The translations under genes were made by a program, and so were the position numbers. 64,000 bases of DNA from Serratia sp. DD3 (lineage in GTDB: Bacteria > Pseudomonadota > Gammaproteobacteria > Enterobacterales > Enterobacteriaceae). The notes under the pieces are model-generated. The model saw only the letters and a list, made by a program, of their open reading frames with translations. It was not told the origin of the DNA and searched no databases. Location of the stretch: contig NZ_AYKS02000033.1 in the NCBI RefSeq assembly GCF_000496755.2, positions 124,001 through 188,000 of the forward strand, read 5' to 3'. This document shows, piece by piece, positions 28,100 to 38,316 of this stretch (the first letter of the stretch is position 1; each line of letters starts with the position of its first letter).

Positions 28100-29461
28100 T
28101 TACTGTTGGGTCTTGGTTTTAGCCGTTATCTTGGGTACGCCCGAAAGTGATAATAACAGCGCCGTATTATGATGCCCGTTAAATCCATGGCTAAGACTAC
28201 CGCTGACAGTCACGTGCCTACCAGCAAAATCCGCTAGATCGACAGCACGGGGAGGAATCAAGGTCACCTCAATCTGCTCTTTTTCAGCTTCATTAATATC
28301 GTCACCAACAGTACAAATTGGCTTATCCAAGAAAAGCAGCCCCTGAATATTTCGGCTGTCAGTTTCTGGCTCCTCACCAAAATTTGGTGGACCAAAGAAC
28401 ACACTTATTTCGACAATGCCGCTGAAGCTGACAGGTTGTTCATAATTCAGACAGCGATCAGTTGCGACTACCACATTGGTCTCGTAACCCGGTAGATTAT
28501 TTAACGGTAACACCAGTGTCTTATTGATAAATTCAGCGGTGTCAGGATCTGAGGTGGTTTCTGTAATCCGGACAAATCCTGGTTTTGCCGGCTCGGGGGT
28601 CACGAGTGCCCCGGTAAACTGCTCTATGGCACTGACGTTGGAGCTCACACTGGGAATAGCCGGTGTCCACTGCGCGTATTGGATATCGTACAAATGAATT
28701 GCCAACCAGCTCCCTTGCCAACGCTGGTCAATCAGTTGCAGACGATCGCGCCCGCTGCTGTCGAGCCCCGGAACTACGACCAGCGATGCGTTAATGCACT
28801 GAGGTATGATTGTCGGTTTAACCTCTGCATTTGACGTCCAGAGATAGCAATGGCAATTGTCGCCATTATTACAATCGCCGCCGGTTTTAGCGTTGCGGCT
28901 ATCTACCCAGGCATATTGTCGTTGGAGGCCATCGAACTTGCCCCTGACCACTTGGCGGCTATCATCATCAAAGCCAAGATTGGCATCGGTAATACCATCA
29001 GACTCAGCAATAATCTGCCATTTCCCCGCCGCATTCGGTTTTATATACAGGCTGGCGGGGTAGTTTTGCGTTTGCCCCGCCACATTCACCTGTTTTACAA
29101 ACTCGGCACGCAAACGATCATCCAGACCGCCATCGTCAGTATCATTCCCATTGACGTTAACCGTGATCGTGCTGACGATGGCTTGTGACAAGAACTTCTT
29201 TTTCTCTGCATTGAAAAATGCGGCCTTATTAGCCATGACGGCTTCGCGCGTGACCATTTTATGGAAGTAATCCACTTGATCCGCATAAAGCGCCGCCAAT
29301 TCTTTTAGATCTTTATTCTGATAGGCAAGCTGCCAACGCTCAACCACAAGAAGCGCCTGTTGCTTAGCGGCCGGGTTATCGAACATCTCCTCTTCAGCCG
29401 AGCACAGGGTGCTGGCGAGCAGCATGCTGAGGCTTAACAGCACTCTTGCTATCGTGTTCAT
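28100..29461 (-). CDS. Secreted protein with NTF2-like and DUF4431-type domains
   Basis: I do not know a function. The 453-residue protein has a signal peptide (about 1-22, LLSLSMLLASTLCSAEEE). It has an NTF2/SnoaL-like domain (about 30-165: VVERWQLAYQNKDLKELAALYADQVDYFHKM..., a typical start helix and cone), a middle part with four clustered Cys (GGDCNNGDNCHCYLW ... IIPQCI, about 195-223), and a C-terminal domain (about 335-445) with SGIVEISVFFGPPNFGEEPETDS ... LFLDKPICTVGDD, which resembles DUF4431. It is preceded by a free-standing gap and lies between dusA and a GST gene, positions where E. coli has nothing comparable. The DUF call is from memory of the motif. Confidence 0.65.
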   Translation of the reverse strand: MNTIARVLLSLSMLLASTLCSAEEEMFDNPAAKQQALLVVERWQLAYQNKDLKELAALYADQVDYFHKMVTREAVMANKAAFFNAEKKKFLSQAIVSTITVNVNGNDTDDGGLDDRLRAEFVKQVNVAGQTQNYPASLYIKPNAAGKWQIIAESDGITDANLGFDDDSRQVVRGKFDGLQRQYAWVDSRNAKTGGDCNNGDNCHCYLWTSNAEVKPTIIPQCINASLVVVPGLDSSGRDRLQLIDQRWQGSWLAIHLYDIQYAQWTPAIPSVSSNVSAIEQFTGALVTPEPAKPGFVRITETTSDPDTAEFINKTLVLPLNNLPGYETNVVVATDRCLNYEQPVSFSGIVEISVFFGPPNFGEEPETDSRNIQGLLFLDKPICTVGDDINEAEKEQIEVTLIPPRAVDLADFAGRHVTVSGSLSHGFNGHHNTALLLSLSGVPKITAKTKTQQ

Positions 29462-29570
29462 TTGTTAACAATCCATCAAACAAAATCAATGATTGCATCA
29501 TGAGGGAGTTGTTTGCAGGCGGCAAGTACTTCAGACAAGTACGTGGTTCTCACTGCGGTGACAATAATTA

Positions 29571-29600
29571 GCCCGAATGACGAACATCGTCAGTTCGGGC
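29571..29600 (-). terminator. Terminator hairpin after the GST gene
   Basis: GCCCGAATGACG pairs with CGTCAGTTCGGGC across a short loop with one bulge. It is 31 bases after the GST stop on the minus strand. Confidence 0.55.
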
Positions 29601-29630
29601 ATGGTAACAGGTTAGCGGGCAAGATCGGCG

Positions 29631-30272
29631 TTAGCCCGGGAAGGGGTGTTCGGCCAGTAGCGCATCATCCATTGCCTTGGCGCGTAGATAAGCCGGGCGT
29701 TGCAGGATAGGCTCCATGTAACGCTCGAAGGCTGGGCGTTTTTCAATGGCACCGGAATACATTCCCCAATTAAGACAGGCCGCCAGATAGGCGTCTGCCA
29801 CGCTGAACTGCTCACCACACAGGTAAGGCCGCCCCTGTTTGATGGCAAACTCCAAGGTGTTCATGGTTAATTCATAGCTGCCATACCCCACCATAAATGC
29901 TTTGTCTGATGGCGCTAACTGATCAAGCAACTTGCCCGTAAATGCCGCTTCCAGCGGGCCAGCAACAAAAAATAGCCAGCGATAGTATGCCGCTCTCTCC
30001 GGGCTACCGGGCGCAGGGGCCAATTGTTTTTCCGGGAACAGATCCGCCAAATAGGTACAGATGGCCGCGGTTTCAGTTACCACCGCGTCACCGTGGGTCA
30101 GCGCAGGCACCTTGCCCATGGGGTTAATCGCCAGATACTCGGCGCTTTTCATGCTGGTGCCATAATCAAATATTACGGTATCGTAACTGGCACCGCACTC
30201 TTCCAGTAACCAGCGCACTGTGCGGCCACGGGACATAGGGTGGGTATAGAGGGTAATTTTGCCATCATTCAT
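29631..30272 (-). CDS. Glutathione S-transferase family protein
   Basis: A 213-residue GST. The N-terminal thioredoxin-like domain (about 5-82) starts with ITLYTHPMSRGRTVRWLLEECG, where Ser14 and neighbouring residues are candidates for the catalytic serine, and contains NPMGKVPALTHGDAVVTETAAICTYLADLFP with the cis-Pro and the glutathione-gamma-Glu ES/T motif. The helical C-terminal domain includes LCGEQFSVADAYLAACLNWG, the N-capping box. Substrate unknown. It is isolated between two gaps. Confidence 0.88.
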   Translation of the reverse strand: MNDGKITLYTHPMSRGRTVRWLLEECGASYDTVIFDYGTSMKSAEYLAINPMGKVPALTHGDAVVTETAAICTYLADLFPEKQLAPAPGSPERAAYYRWLFFVAGPLEAAFTGKLLDQLAPSDKAFMVGYGSYELTMNTLEFAIKQGRPYLCGEQFSVADAYLAACLNWGMYSGAIEKRPAFERYMEPILQRPAYLRAKAMDDALLAEHPFPG

Positions 30273-30625
30273 TTTAAAGCGTCCTTAGGTTGCGGTGATT
30301 AACATGGGCAGTATCTGTTGCCCGAGTGTCAGAAACTGGCAGTAGTGTTCGGTGCGTACCAACAGGAATGCAACTTGACAGATAATGTAAACAACACGAA
30401 TTCATAAGTAAAAATAATAAATACCACTAAAGCCATACTGAAAGAGATGCTAATTACTTGAGCATATTCCTATTTGGGTTATCAGAAAAATAAAAAAACC
30501 TGATGAGTACATATTGCAAAATAATAATCCCGCCACCTGCTTGTTTTATGAACAACTTTTTTAGATAATTATTTCACCATCATTGGGATGGTTAGGATGA
30601 AATATTAATAATTGGATTGTTACTT
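30273..30625. other. AT-rich gap before the small periplasmic protein gene
   Basis: 353 bases, strongly AT-rich from 30380. No gene, repeat or clear hairpin seen. It presumably holds the promoter of the downstream gene. Confidence 0.5.
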
Positions 30626-30910
30626 ATGAAAAAATTAATTCTTGCTTGCAGCCTGTTAGCGATGTCCTCTTCCGTTTTTGCTGGTGAAATGACCGATACA
30701 TGTAAAAAATATGTTGAGGAAGTTGATGCGTTAATTGCCAAAGCGTCTGAAACCAATGACGCGGCAAAACAGCAAATGGAAGCATTAAAAACCCAGATGG
30801 AACAGGCCAAGCAACAGATCTCTGCCATGCCTACAGAACAACAAGATCCAGCTTGCAAGCAAGGTCTTGATATGATGGCTCAAATGAAAACTTCAATGGG
30901 CATCAAATAA
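30626..30910 (+). CDS. Small secreted helical protein (DUF5339-like)
   Basis: A 94-residue protein. A clear signal peptide (MKKLILACSLLAMSSSVFAGE, cleavage about 20) is followed by a single helical region with two Cys (Cys26 in TDTCKKYVEEVDALIAKA and Cys77 in DPACKQGLDMM) that could form a disulfide, and a Gln/Lys/Met-rich amphipathic middle (ETNDAAKQQMEALKTQMEQAKQQISAMP). This resembles small periplasmic DUF5339 proteins, from memory. The ATG at 30626 is chosen for the signal peptide; no strong ribosome site is visible. Function unknown; it lies upstream of zur. Confidence 0.7.
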   Translation: MKKLILACSLLAMSSSVFAGEMTDTCKKYVEEVDALIAKASETNDAAKQQMEALKTQMEQAKQQISAMPTEQQDPACKQGLDMMAQMKTSMGIK

Positions 30911-31149
30911 TCCCGCATCAATATTGTTTCCGTGCCTATCTTCGGTGCGGAAATCAATCCCTCCCCGTTACCACTCAAGTTACCGCCCTGTTAATCATCA
31001 TTTCATCATGATGGGATCTAATAATCTTACTAACCACTATGTTAGTCCGGCAAACGCGTCATGACACTTGTTATTCCCCTAGGCACCTCTCGGCGATTGC
31101 CGATGAATATGATAAAATCAGCGCCTATTCACCTACCGGGATATTGGCG

Positions 31150-31659
31150 ATGAACTCAACCAATCAGGAAAAGCTACTCACGCAGGCTGAACTACTCTGT
31201 CAGCAGCGCAATGTAAGGCTGACCCCACAACGGCTTGAAGTGTTACGTCTGATGACTGAACAACCCGGAGCCATCAGTGCTTACGATCTACTGGATCTGT
31301 TACGTGTCGCTGAACCTCAGGCCAAACCGCCCACCGTCTATCGAGCGCTGGATTTCTTGCTGGAGCAGGGATTTATTCACCGCATAGAATCTGCTAACAG
31401 CTACGTACTGTGCCATCACTTCGAACAGCCGATGCACACCTCTGCGCTATTTATCTGCGATCGCTGCAGGCAAGTCACTGAAAGGACAACAGAGGGTGTG
31501 GAAGAAACGCTACAGAAACTCGCCCTGGAATCAGGTTTTGTCTTACGCCACAGTGTGGTTGAAGCACATGGGTTATGCTCCGCCTGTGTTGAAATAGAAG
31601 CCTGTAACCACCAACACAGTTGCCACCATGATCACAGCATAGTGATAAAGAAAAAATAG
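31150..31659 (+). CDS. zur: Zinc uptake regulator Zur (Fur family)
   Basis: Zn-dependent repressor of zinc uptake genes. The ATG at 31150 gives 169 residues starting MNSTNQEKLLTQAELLCQQRNVRLTPQRLEVLRLM, in line with E. coli Zur. The winged helix (about 1-85) contains AKPPTVYRALDFLLEQGFIHRIES; the dimerisation domain has the CDRC (about 105) and CSAC (about 143) zinc ligands, and a His-rich C-terminal tail (HQHSCHHDHS). Convergent with dinF. Confidence 0.95.
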   Translation: MNSTNQEKLLTQAELLCQQRNVRLTPQRLEVLRLMTEQPGAISAYDLLDLLRVAEPQAKPPTVYRALDFLLEQGFIHRIESANSYVLCHHFEQPMHTSALFICDRCRQVTERTTEGVEETLQKLALESGFVLRHSVVEAHGLCSACVEIEACNHQHSCHHDHSIVIKKK

Positions 31660-31700
31660 AGAGTTCACACTCCTTTCACACCACAGCAAAACAAGTGACA

Positions 31701-33050
31701 TTATTCACCCTTGGCAGGGATTGAAAACCAGGTTCCGCGTACCTGATGACGGTGCCATATCCACCCCAGCGCAACACCACGTAATGCCAGGAATACAGCC
31801 AAAGCCAGCCATAGCGCATGATTACCTAATAGTGGCAGTGTAAATAAAGTCAGCCCATAACCCGCTGCTGCCACCACCATGCTGTTGCGCATTTCAGCGC
31901 CACGGGTGGCACCAATAAACATACCATCCAGTAAATAACACCAGACTCCCACCACAGGCAGCACGACTTGCCAGAGAAGATAGTGACTGGCCAAGGTACG
32001 CAACAGCGGTAATGAGGTTAAAGCCGCGACAATATAAGGCCCAGTAAACAGATAAACCGTGGCAAAGCCCAGTGCCAGCATACCTGCCTGACGACAAGCG
32101 GCATACCATATCGCATGCAATTGACGGTCGTCCCTTGCGCCATAGGCGTAACCGGAATGGACCTCAACGGCATAAGCAAAGCCATCCAAAGCATAGGCGG
32201 TAAATGTTAACAAACTCATCAATATCGCATTGACGGCCACCACATCACTCCCCATGCGCGCCGCAAAAATCGTTAACGAAGAAAAACACAATTGCAGCAG
32301 GAGTGAGCGCAGCATGATATCGCGGTTAAGTGCCAACAAGCGACGTAAGTTACCGCGCCAGGCATGCCGCAACATCGCTAATGAGATGCCACGTGAACAT
32401 AATACCCGCCAAGCAAGCCATAACCCCAACAGCAGTGTGGCATACTCCGCCAGCACCGTTGCCGTAGCAGCCCCCGAGACACCCCAACCCAAGCCGATCA
32501 CCAGCACGATATCCAACACGATATTCAGCAGATTACCCGCTATCAGCATCACCACCGGCGCACGCACATATTGAACACCGAGCAACCAGCCGAGCAATAC
32601 CATATTCGCCAGTGCTGCCGGGGCACTCAGCCAGCGGATCTCCAGAAACCGTCTAGCCTGTACTAATACCGCTTGATCACCACCGACAATATGTAATGCC
32701 AGCGAGATCAGTGGGCCACGGAGTAACACTATGGTTAAGCCAATCAACAGCGCTAACAGCAACGGCTGCATAAAAGTACGCGCCAAGCGCTGTGGATCCC
32801 CTGCCCCTAACGCCTGTGCCGTTAACCCGGTGGTACTCATGCGCAAGAATAACAACAACATAAACAGGAAATTGGTCGCCATTGCACCAACCGCTACCCC
32901 ACCAAGATAGATTGCGCTATCAAGATGGCCGATAACCGCTGTATCCACCAAACCAAGCAGAGGAACCGTGATATTGGAAAAGATCATTGGCAATGCCAGA
33001 CGCCACAGTATTTTGTCAGCAGGGCTGGTGAAGGTAGCGAGTAAACGCAT
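31701..33050 (-). CDS. dinF: MATE-family efflux transporter DinF
   Basis: Inner-membrane MATE transporter, SOS-induced as part of lexA-dinF in E. coli. It has 449 residues and about twelve helices; the DKILWRLALPMIFSNITVPLLGLVDTAVIGHLDSAIYLGGVAVG start and the GGDQAVLVQARRFLEIRWLSAPAALANMVLLGWLLGVQY segment are nearly identical to E. coli DinF. It is 111 bases downstream of lexA on the same strand. Confidence 0.94.
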   Translation of the reverse strand: MRLLATFTSPADKILWRLALPMIFSNITVPLLGLVDTAVIGHLDSAIYLGGVAVGAMATNFLFMLLLFLRMSTTGLTAQALGAGDPQRLARTFMQPLLLALLIGLTIVLLRGPLISLALHIVGGDQAVLVQARRFLEIRWLSAPAALANMVLLGWLLGVQYVRAPVVMLIAGNLLNIVLDIVLVIGLGWGVSGAATATVLAEYATLLLGLWLAWRVLCSRGISLAMLRHAWRGNLRRLLALNRDIMLRSLLLQLCFSSLTIFAARMGSDVVAVNAILMSLLTFTAYALDGFAYAVEVHSGYAYGARDDRQLHAIWYAACRQAGMLALGFATVYLFTGPYIVAALTSLPLLRTLASHYLLWQVVLPVVGVWCYLLDGMFIGATRGAEMRNSMVVAAAGYGLTLFTLPLLGNHALWLALAVFLALRGVALGWIWHRHQVRGTWFSIPAKGE

Positions 33051-33096
33051 TGCGATCTATTCCGACGGCAGAAGTAGAGTTGTTGACATGGACAGA

Positions 33097-33125
33097 ATAT
33101 CGCCCCGCTATTGAGGAGGCGATAT
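33097..33125 (-). terminator. Intercistronic hairpin between lexA and dinF
   Basis: ATATCGCC pairs perfectly with GGCGATAT across a 13-base loop. No clear T tract. It may reduce readthrough into dinF. Confidence 0.4.
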
Positions 33126-33161
33126 ACCTATTTGATTAGATAACATGACAAAAAAGAGGTG

Positions 33162-33770
33162 TCAGAGCCAGTCACCGTTGCGGATCACGCCCACCGCCAA
33201 GCCTTCAATCGTGAAATTCTGATGCTTCAAATCCACCACTATCGGCTGAAACTCACTGTTTTCTGGCAATAACTCAACAATATTACCCTGTTTCTTCAGG
33301 CGCTTTACTGTCACTTCATCTTCAATACGAGCCACCACCACTTGGCCGTTACGCACATCCTGAGTTTTATGCACCGCCAGCAGATCGCCATCCAGAATAC
33401 CGATATCGCGCATAGACATCCCACTGACGCGCAACAGGAAATCCGCACTAGGGTGAAATAAGCCCGGGTCAACTTTATAGTGCCCTTCAATATGTTGCTG
33501 AGCCAACAAGGGTTCACCCGCCGCCACCCGGCCAACCAAGGGTAACCCTTCTTCCTCTTCCATCAGCAAGCGGATACCGCGAGAAGCCCCGGAAACCACT
33601 TCAATAACACCTTTGCGGGCCAGAGCTTTCAGGTGCTCTTCTGCCGCATTTGGTGAGCGAAACCCCAGGCGCATTGCGATCTCGGCACGTGTTGGTGGCA
33701 TGCCCGTTTGTGAAATATGATCGCGAATCAGATCATAGACCTCTTGCTGTCTGGTAGTTAGTGCTTTCAT
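33162..33770 (-). CDS. lexA: SOS repressor LexA
   Basis: Represses SOS genes and self-cleaves when RecA is activated. It is 202 residues. The N-terminal winged helix (1-70) begins [19 protein letters not shown]. The cleavage site Ala84-Gly85 is in RVAAGEPLL; the catalytic dyad is Ser119 (SGMSM) and Lys156 (EVTVKRL). Two LexA boxes overlap its promoter, giving the usual autoregulation. Confidence 0.98.
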   Translation of the reverse strand: MKALTTRQQEVYDLIRDHISQTGMPPTRAEIAMRLGFRSPNAAEEHLKALARKGVIEVVSGASRGIRLLMEEEEGLPLVGRVAAGEPLLAQQHIEGHYKVDPGLFHPSADFLLRVSGMSMRDIGILDGDLLAVHKTQDVRNGQVVVARIEDEVTVKRLKKQGNIVELLPENSEFQPIVVDLKHQNFTIEGLAVGVIRNGDWL

Positions 33771-33778
33771 TCCGCCCC

Positions 33779-33794
33779 CTGTTTGTTTATACAG
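33779..33794 (-). promoter_or_regulatory. LexA box 2 of lexA
   Basis: CTGTTTGTTTATACAG: perfect CTGT-N8-ACAG, starting 9 bases upstream of the lexA ATG. Confidence 0.9.
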
Positions 33795-33799
33795 TCATG

Positions 33800-33815
33800 C
33801 TGTGAGTATATACAG
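33800..33815 (-). promoter_or_regulatory. LexA box 1 of lexA
   Basis: CTGTGAGTATATACAG: perfect CTGT-N8-ACAG, five bases beyond box 2, a 21-bp centre-to-centre spacing that puts both boxes on one DNA face as in E. coli. Confidence 0.92.
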
Positions 33816-33898
33816 GTAAACCAGGATTGGGAATCAATTCATAAATAAAAATCAGGGATTAGCGAGATTGATCGCACCCCATGACATCGGTTTACTCG

Positions 33899-34267
33899 TC
33901 AGGCAAAGTGATCCCAGAGCACCGAGATCCAGACAAACAGCGCCAACAAAATCGTCAGAAAAACCGCGGCTGAAGCCATGTCTTTCGATCGCCCGGAAAG
34001 CTCATGATATTCAGTTCCCACCCGATCAACGATCGCTTCAATCGCACTGTTGATAATTTCAATAATCACCACCAGCACCAGGGAGCCGATCAATAAAATG
34101 CGCGCTATCGCCCCCACATCAAGCCATATCGCCAGTACGATAGCCACCACGGCCACTACCAGTTCCTGGCGGAAAGCAGCCTCATTGCGCCAGGCTGCAA
34201 TTAATCCTTTATATGAATAGCCAACAGCTTTAATAATACGTGTCATGCCAGTAATTTGATTTGCCAT
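33899..34267 (-). CDS. dgkA: Diacylglycerol kinase (prokaryotic, integral membrane)
   Basis: Phosphorylates diacylglycerol to phosphatidate in the inner membrane, recycling lipid from the osmoregulated glucan pathway. It is 122 residues with three helices. NEAAFRQEL (about 28-36), [38 protein letters not shown] (about 64-101) carries the catalytic Glu and metal site. It diverges from plsB, as in E. coli. Confidence 0.97.
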   Translation of the reverse strand: MANQITGMTRIIKAVGYSYKGLIAAWRNEAAFRQELVVAVVAIVLAIWLDVGAIARILLIGSLVLVVIIEIINSAIEAIVDRVGTEYHELSGRSKDMASAAVFLTILLALFVWISVLWDHFA

Positions 34268-34369
34268 GTTTCATCTCACAAGGTAGGTCATCGTTTCAAT
34301 ACCACAGACCTGTTACACGGTTTCTGGTATGCTTTCAGCGCAATTGCTAACAAGAGGCTTCAGGTCGTT

Positions 34370-36841
34370 ATGTCAGGTTGGCGTAAAATTTATTATAACC
34401 TATTGAATTTACCACTTAAATTTTTGGTAAAAAGTAAAATTATCCCTTCAGACCCCATTTCGGAGTTAGGGTTGGATCCGTCTAGGCCGATTTTGTATGT
34501 TTTGCCTTATAATTCCAAGTCAGATTTACTCACCCTGCGTACCCAGTGTCTGGCGCAGGATCTGCCCGACCCCCTTGAGCCACTTGAAATCGATGGCTCC
34601 GTGTTGCCCAGCCATGTGTTTATCCATGAAGGGCCACGCGTCTTTCGCTACTACACACCGAAAGAAGAGTCGGTCAAACTGTTCCATGATTATCTGGATC
34701 TTCACCGCAGTAATCCAGACCTTGATATCCAAATGTTACCGGTGTCAGTGATGTTTGGTCGTTCCCCTGGGCGTGAAGGGCAGGGAGCCCCCCACCTGCG
34801 CCTGCTAAACGGTGTGCAAAAATTCTTCGCCATACTCTGGTTGGGCCGCGATAGCTTTGTCCGCTTCTCCAACACCGTTTCTTTACGCCGTATGGCAACC
34901 GAACATGGTACAGATAAAACCATTGCACAAAAACTGGCGCGCGTGGCGCGGATGCATTTCTCTCGCCAACTCCTGGCCGCCGTTGGGCCAAGTCTGCCTG
35001 TTCGTCAGGATCTGTTCAATAAGCTGCTGGCCTCCAAGGCCATTGAGAAAGCAGTAGAAGATGAAGCTCGCAGCAAGAAGATCTCTTACGAAAAAGCCCA
35101 ACAGAACGCTATTTCCTTAATGGAAGAGATCGCGGCTAATTTCTCTTATGAAGCGGTACGTCTCTCTGATCGCGTCCTGAGTTGGACCTGGAACCGCCTC
35201 TATCAGGGTATTAATGTCACCAAGGCCGAACGAGTCAGGCAATTGGCACAAGATGGTCATGAGATAGTCTATGTCCCCTGCCACCGCAGCCATATGGATT
35301 ACCTCTTGCTTTCCTATGTGCTCTACCACCAAGGGCTGGTTCCCCCGCATATCGCCGCAGGGATTAACCTCAATTTCTGGCCTGCCGGGCCGATTTTCCG
35401 CCGTTTGGGGGCATTCTTTATCCGTCGTACCTTTAAAGGTAACAAACTTTATTCTACGGTTTTCCGTGAATACCTTGGTGAACTATTCACCCGTGGCTAT
35501 TCGGTAGAATATTTTGTTGAGGGTGGGCGTTCTCGTACTGGCCGGTTACTGGAGCCGAAAACCGGCACTTTATCCATGACAATTCAAGCCATGTTACGGG
35601 GGGGTACCCGCCCGATTACCCTGGTCCCGGTTTATATCGGTTATGAGCATGTGATGGAGGTGGGTACCTACGCCAAAGAACTGCGTGGTGCCACCAAAGA
35701 AAAAGAGGGCCTGCTGCAGATGCTTCGTGGGCTGCGTAAGTTACGCAATCTAGGCCAAGGGTATGTAAACTTTGGCGAACCGATTCCATTGACCTCCTAT
35801 CTCAATCAACAGGCGCCTCAATGGCGTGAATCCATCGATCCGATAGAGTCGCAGCGCCCAGTCTGGCTGACGCCGGTGGTAAACGGTCTGGCTAGCGAAA
35901 TTATGGTAAGGATCAACAATGCCGCTGCGGCCAACGCCATGAACCTGTGTTGCACAGCGTTACTGGCTTCTCGCCAACGTTCGTTAGCCCGTGAACAGTT
36001 GCTTGAACAGTTGGAGTGCTATCTGCAATTGATGCGTAACGCGCCTTATGCGCCCGATGCCACCGCCCCTGCTCAAACTCCTGAGCAACTGCTGGACCAC
36101 GCTTTAAGCATGAGCAAGTTTGAAGTAGAGCAGGACAATATTGGCGACATTATTATTCTGCCGCGTGAGCAAGCGGTGCTGATGACCTACTACCGCAATA
36201 ACATTCATCATATGTTAGTGCTGCCTTCCCTGATTGCCACTATTGTGATGCATCACCGTCAAGTATCGCGTGTTGAGCTGTTACGCCAGGTGAGTCTGAT
36301 CTACCCGATGTTAAAGGCGGAACTGTTCCTGCGTTACGACAAAGATCAACTGTCAGAGGTACTGCAACCGCTGATTGATGAGTTGACGCGTCAGCAATTG
36401 ATTTGTGATAAAGGCGAGGAGCTGGTACTCAACCCTGCTCGAATCCGTCCATTGCAACTGTTAGCTGCCGGTGTCCGTGAAACACTGCAACGTTATGCCA
36501 TCACCATGTCACTCCTTAGCGCCAACCCGAGTATCAACCGGGGTGCGTTGGAAAAAGAGAGCCGCATTATGGCCCAGCGTCTATCGGTTCTGCACGGTAT
36601 CAATGCGCCGGAGTTCTTCGATAAAGCCGTATTCTCCACGTTAGTGGCGACATTACGTGAAGAGGGCTATATCAATGATAGTGGCGATGCTATTCGTGAG
36701 CACACACTAGAGGTCTACACCATACTGAGCGATTTGATTACTCCAGAAATCAAGTTGACCATCGAAAGCGTCAGTATGCTAGAAGAGACCAACACGCTAA
36801 TGGCACCAGAAGAGCAAGAAGCAGCGCTAAAAGAAGAGTAA
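34370..36841 (+). CDS. plsB: Glycerol-3-phosphate 1-O-acyltransferase
   Basis: Acylates sn-glycerol-3-phosphate at position 1, the first step of phospholipid synthesis, on the inner membrane. The ATG at 34370 gives 823 residues starting [23 protein letters not shown]; the open frame upstream has no family match. Acyltransferase motifs: [13 protein letters not shown] (HX4D, about 304-316), [35 protein letters not shown] and [19 protein letters not shown]. The C-terminal third is the usual PlsB extension. Confidence 0.98.
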   Translation: MSGWRKIYYNLLNLPLKFLVKSKIIPSDPISELGLDPSRPILYVLPYNSKSDLLTLRTQCLAQDLPDPLEPLEIDGSVLPSHVFIHEGPRVFRYYTPKEESVKLFHDYLDLHRSNPDLDIQMLPVSVMFGRSPGREGQGAPHLRLLNGVQKFFAILWLGRDSFVRFSNTVSLRRMATEHGTDKTIAQKLARVARMHFSRQLLAAVGPSLPVRQDLFNKLLASKAIEKAVEDEARSKKISYEKAQQNAISLMEEIAANFSYEAVRLSDRVLSWTWNRLYQGINVTKAERVRQLAQDGHEIVYVPCHRSHMDYLLLSYVLYHQGLVPPHIAAGINLNFWPAGPIFRRLGAFFIRRTFKGNKLYSTVFREYLGELFTRGYSVEYFVEGGRSRTGRLLEPKTGTLSMTIQAMLRGGTRPITLVPVYIGYEHVMEVGTYAKELRGATKEKEGLLQMLRGLRKLRNLGQGYVNFGEPIPLTSYLNQQAPQWRESIDPIESQRPVWLTPVVNGLASEIMVRINNAAAANAMNLCCTALLASRQRSLAREQLLEQLECYLQLMRNAPYAPDATAPAQTPEQLLDHALSMSKFEVEQDNIGDIIILPREQAVLMTYYRNNIHHMLVLPSLIATIVMHHRQVSRVELLRQVSLIYPMLKAELFLRYDKDQLSEVLQPLIDELTRQQLICDKGEELVLNPARIRPLQLLAAGVRETLQRYAITMSLLSANPSINRGALEKESRIMAQRLSVLHGINAPEFFDKAVFSTLVATLREEGYINDSGDAIREHTLEVYTILSDLITPEIKLTIESVSMLEETNTLMAPEEQEAALKEE

Positions 36842-36846
36842 TCAGC

Positions 36847-36877
36847 GCAGAAAGGCATCCCATGGATGCCTTTCTGC
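36847..36877 (+). terminator. Terminator of plsB
   Basis: A perfect 14-bp stem, GCAGAAAGGCATCC with GGATGCCTTTCTGC, loop CAT. No T run follows. Confidence 0.65.
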
Positions 36878-36899
36878 CTGCATCAGGTGGGCAAATTTA

Positions 36900-37781
36900 T
36901 TAAACCACGACACCGATATAATTGAACACAATTCCGATAAACAACACCAAACCAACATAATTGTTATTCATAAATGCCCGGAAGCACGCCTCGCGGTTAC
37001 GGTTAGCTATCTGTTGTTGTTGATAAATAAATAGCACCCCGGCCAATAACAGCGACCAGTAAAACACCCCGCTCAACTGCATCAAATAACCGACCCACAG
37101 CATCAGTAACAGCGTGGCGAACTGCAACAGACCAATAATCAACTTGTCATGGCGACCAAACAGTATTGCCGTGGATTTGATACCTATTTTTAAATCATCA
37201 TCCCGATCAACCATGGCATACAAGGTATCGTAAGCCACCGTCCAGCAAATATTGGCCAAAAACAGCAACCAGCAGACCAATGGCAACGCTTCGCTCACTG
37301 CCGCATAGGCCATCGGAATTGACCAGCCAAACGCCGCACCGAGCACCACTTGCGGTAAACTGGTCACCCGCTTCATAAATGGGTAAATCCAAGCCAAAGC
37401 CAACGCGGCCAGCGACAACCAGATGGTCATGGCATTGAGTGTCAGTACCAGCAAAAAAGAGACCAACACCAGGGAGACAAACAGAATTTTGGCCTCCTTT
37501 TCACTGACTCGCCCACTGGGCAGCGGACGCCCTGCGGTACGTTTCACATGGCCATCAAACGCACGATCCGCATAATCATTCACCACACAACCAGCAGCAC
37601 GCATCAAAAAGACACCAGAGACAAAAACCAGCAATATCGGCCATTGAGGAACACCCTCCCCAGCCAGCCACAGCGCCCAAAGCGTAGGCCACAACAGTAA
37701 TAACGCGCCGATAGGTTTATCGATGCGCATCAGATGGCAATAAGCCTGCCATTTGTTTTGAATCACACTCACTTCCAACAC
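36900..37781 (-). CDS. ubiA: 4-hydroxybenzoate octaprenyltransferase
   Basis: Membrane prenyltransferase attaching the polyprenyl tail to 4-hydroxybenzoate, the second step of ubiquinone synthesis. It is 293 residues with about nine helices. The two Asp-rich motifs are [15 protein letters not shown] (about 76-90) and [18 protein letters not shown] (about 196-213). The GTG at 37781 has an AAGGGGAG site just upstream; an overlapping ATG is out of frame. It follows ubiC by 13 bases in the same operon. Confidence 0.95.
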   Translation of the reverse strand: MLEVSVIQNKWQAYCHLMRIDKPIGALLLLWPTLWALWLAGEGVPQWPILLVFVSGVFLMRAAGCVVNDYADRAFDGHVKRTAGRPLPSGRVSEKEAKILFVSLVLVSFLLVLTLNAMTIWLSLAALALAWIYPFMKRVTSLPQVVLGAAFGWSIPMAYAAVSEALPLVCWLLFLANICWTVAYDTLYAMVDRDDDLKIGIKSTAILFGRHDKLIIGLLQFATLLLMLWVGYLMQLSGVFYWSLLLAGVLFIYQQQQIANRNREACFRAFMNNNYVGLVLFIGIVFNYIGVVV

Positions 37782-37794
37782 TCATCTCCCCTTA

Positions 37795-38316
37795 TTATGC
37801 TGGTGCACCCTGTTCCACTGCATACAATGGTGATGCGGGTAAAAAAAGCTCCGTCAGCAGCAACGGTTTTCCCGCCAAACACAGACGGGAACGCCGAGCC
37901 CACAGGTCCTGATACTGCCCAATATGGATATAATCACGGGTCAGGTTAGGGCTGTTGAACAGATAACGCCCCAGTGGCAACGTCCCCAAATCAACCAAAG
38001 CCTGATCCGGCCCAGTCAGAGTCTCTTGCGGGATCAGCGTTCGGCCCAGCAGCCAGGGCTGGTTGTCACCCAACAATAGGATTTCACGTAACCAGTAACG
38101 CTCACTGCAGGGTAAATGTGTTTTCTCTTCCGCCAATTGGTCAGCAGTGACAAAACATTCACGCTGAGGTTCAACCTGCACACGCGTGCAGTGACGTTCA
38201 AAACGGCGTGTCATGGACCCTAACTCCATCAACCAGTCATCAACCGCGGCAGGTATTGAAGAGGACTCAGGCAGCCACTCAATCGCCGGCAAGATAGAGT
38301 CCCTTGTGCCAAACAT
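37795..38316 (-). CDS. ubiC: Chorismate lyase
   Basis: Splits chorismate into 4-hydroxybenzoate and pyruvate, starting ubiquinone synthesis. It is 173 residues, slightly longer than the E. coli protein. [43 protein letters not shown] (with the product-site Arg), and [11 protein letters not shown] with a late [12 protein letters not shown] (Glu near the C-terminus) match the family. First gene of ubiCA. Confidence 0.95.
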   Translation of the reverse strand: MFGTRDSILPAIEWLPESSSIPAAVDDWLMELGSMTRRFERHCTRVQVEPQRECFVTADQLAEEKTHLPCSERYWLREILLLGDNQPWLLGRTLIPQETLTGPDQALVDLGTLPLGRYLFNSPNLTRDYIHIGQYQDLWARRSRLCLAGKPLLLTELFLPASPLYAVEQGAPA

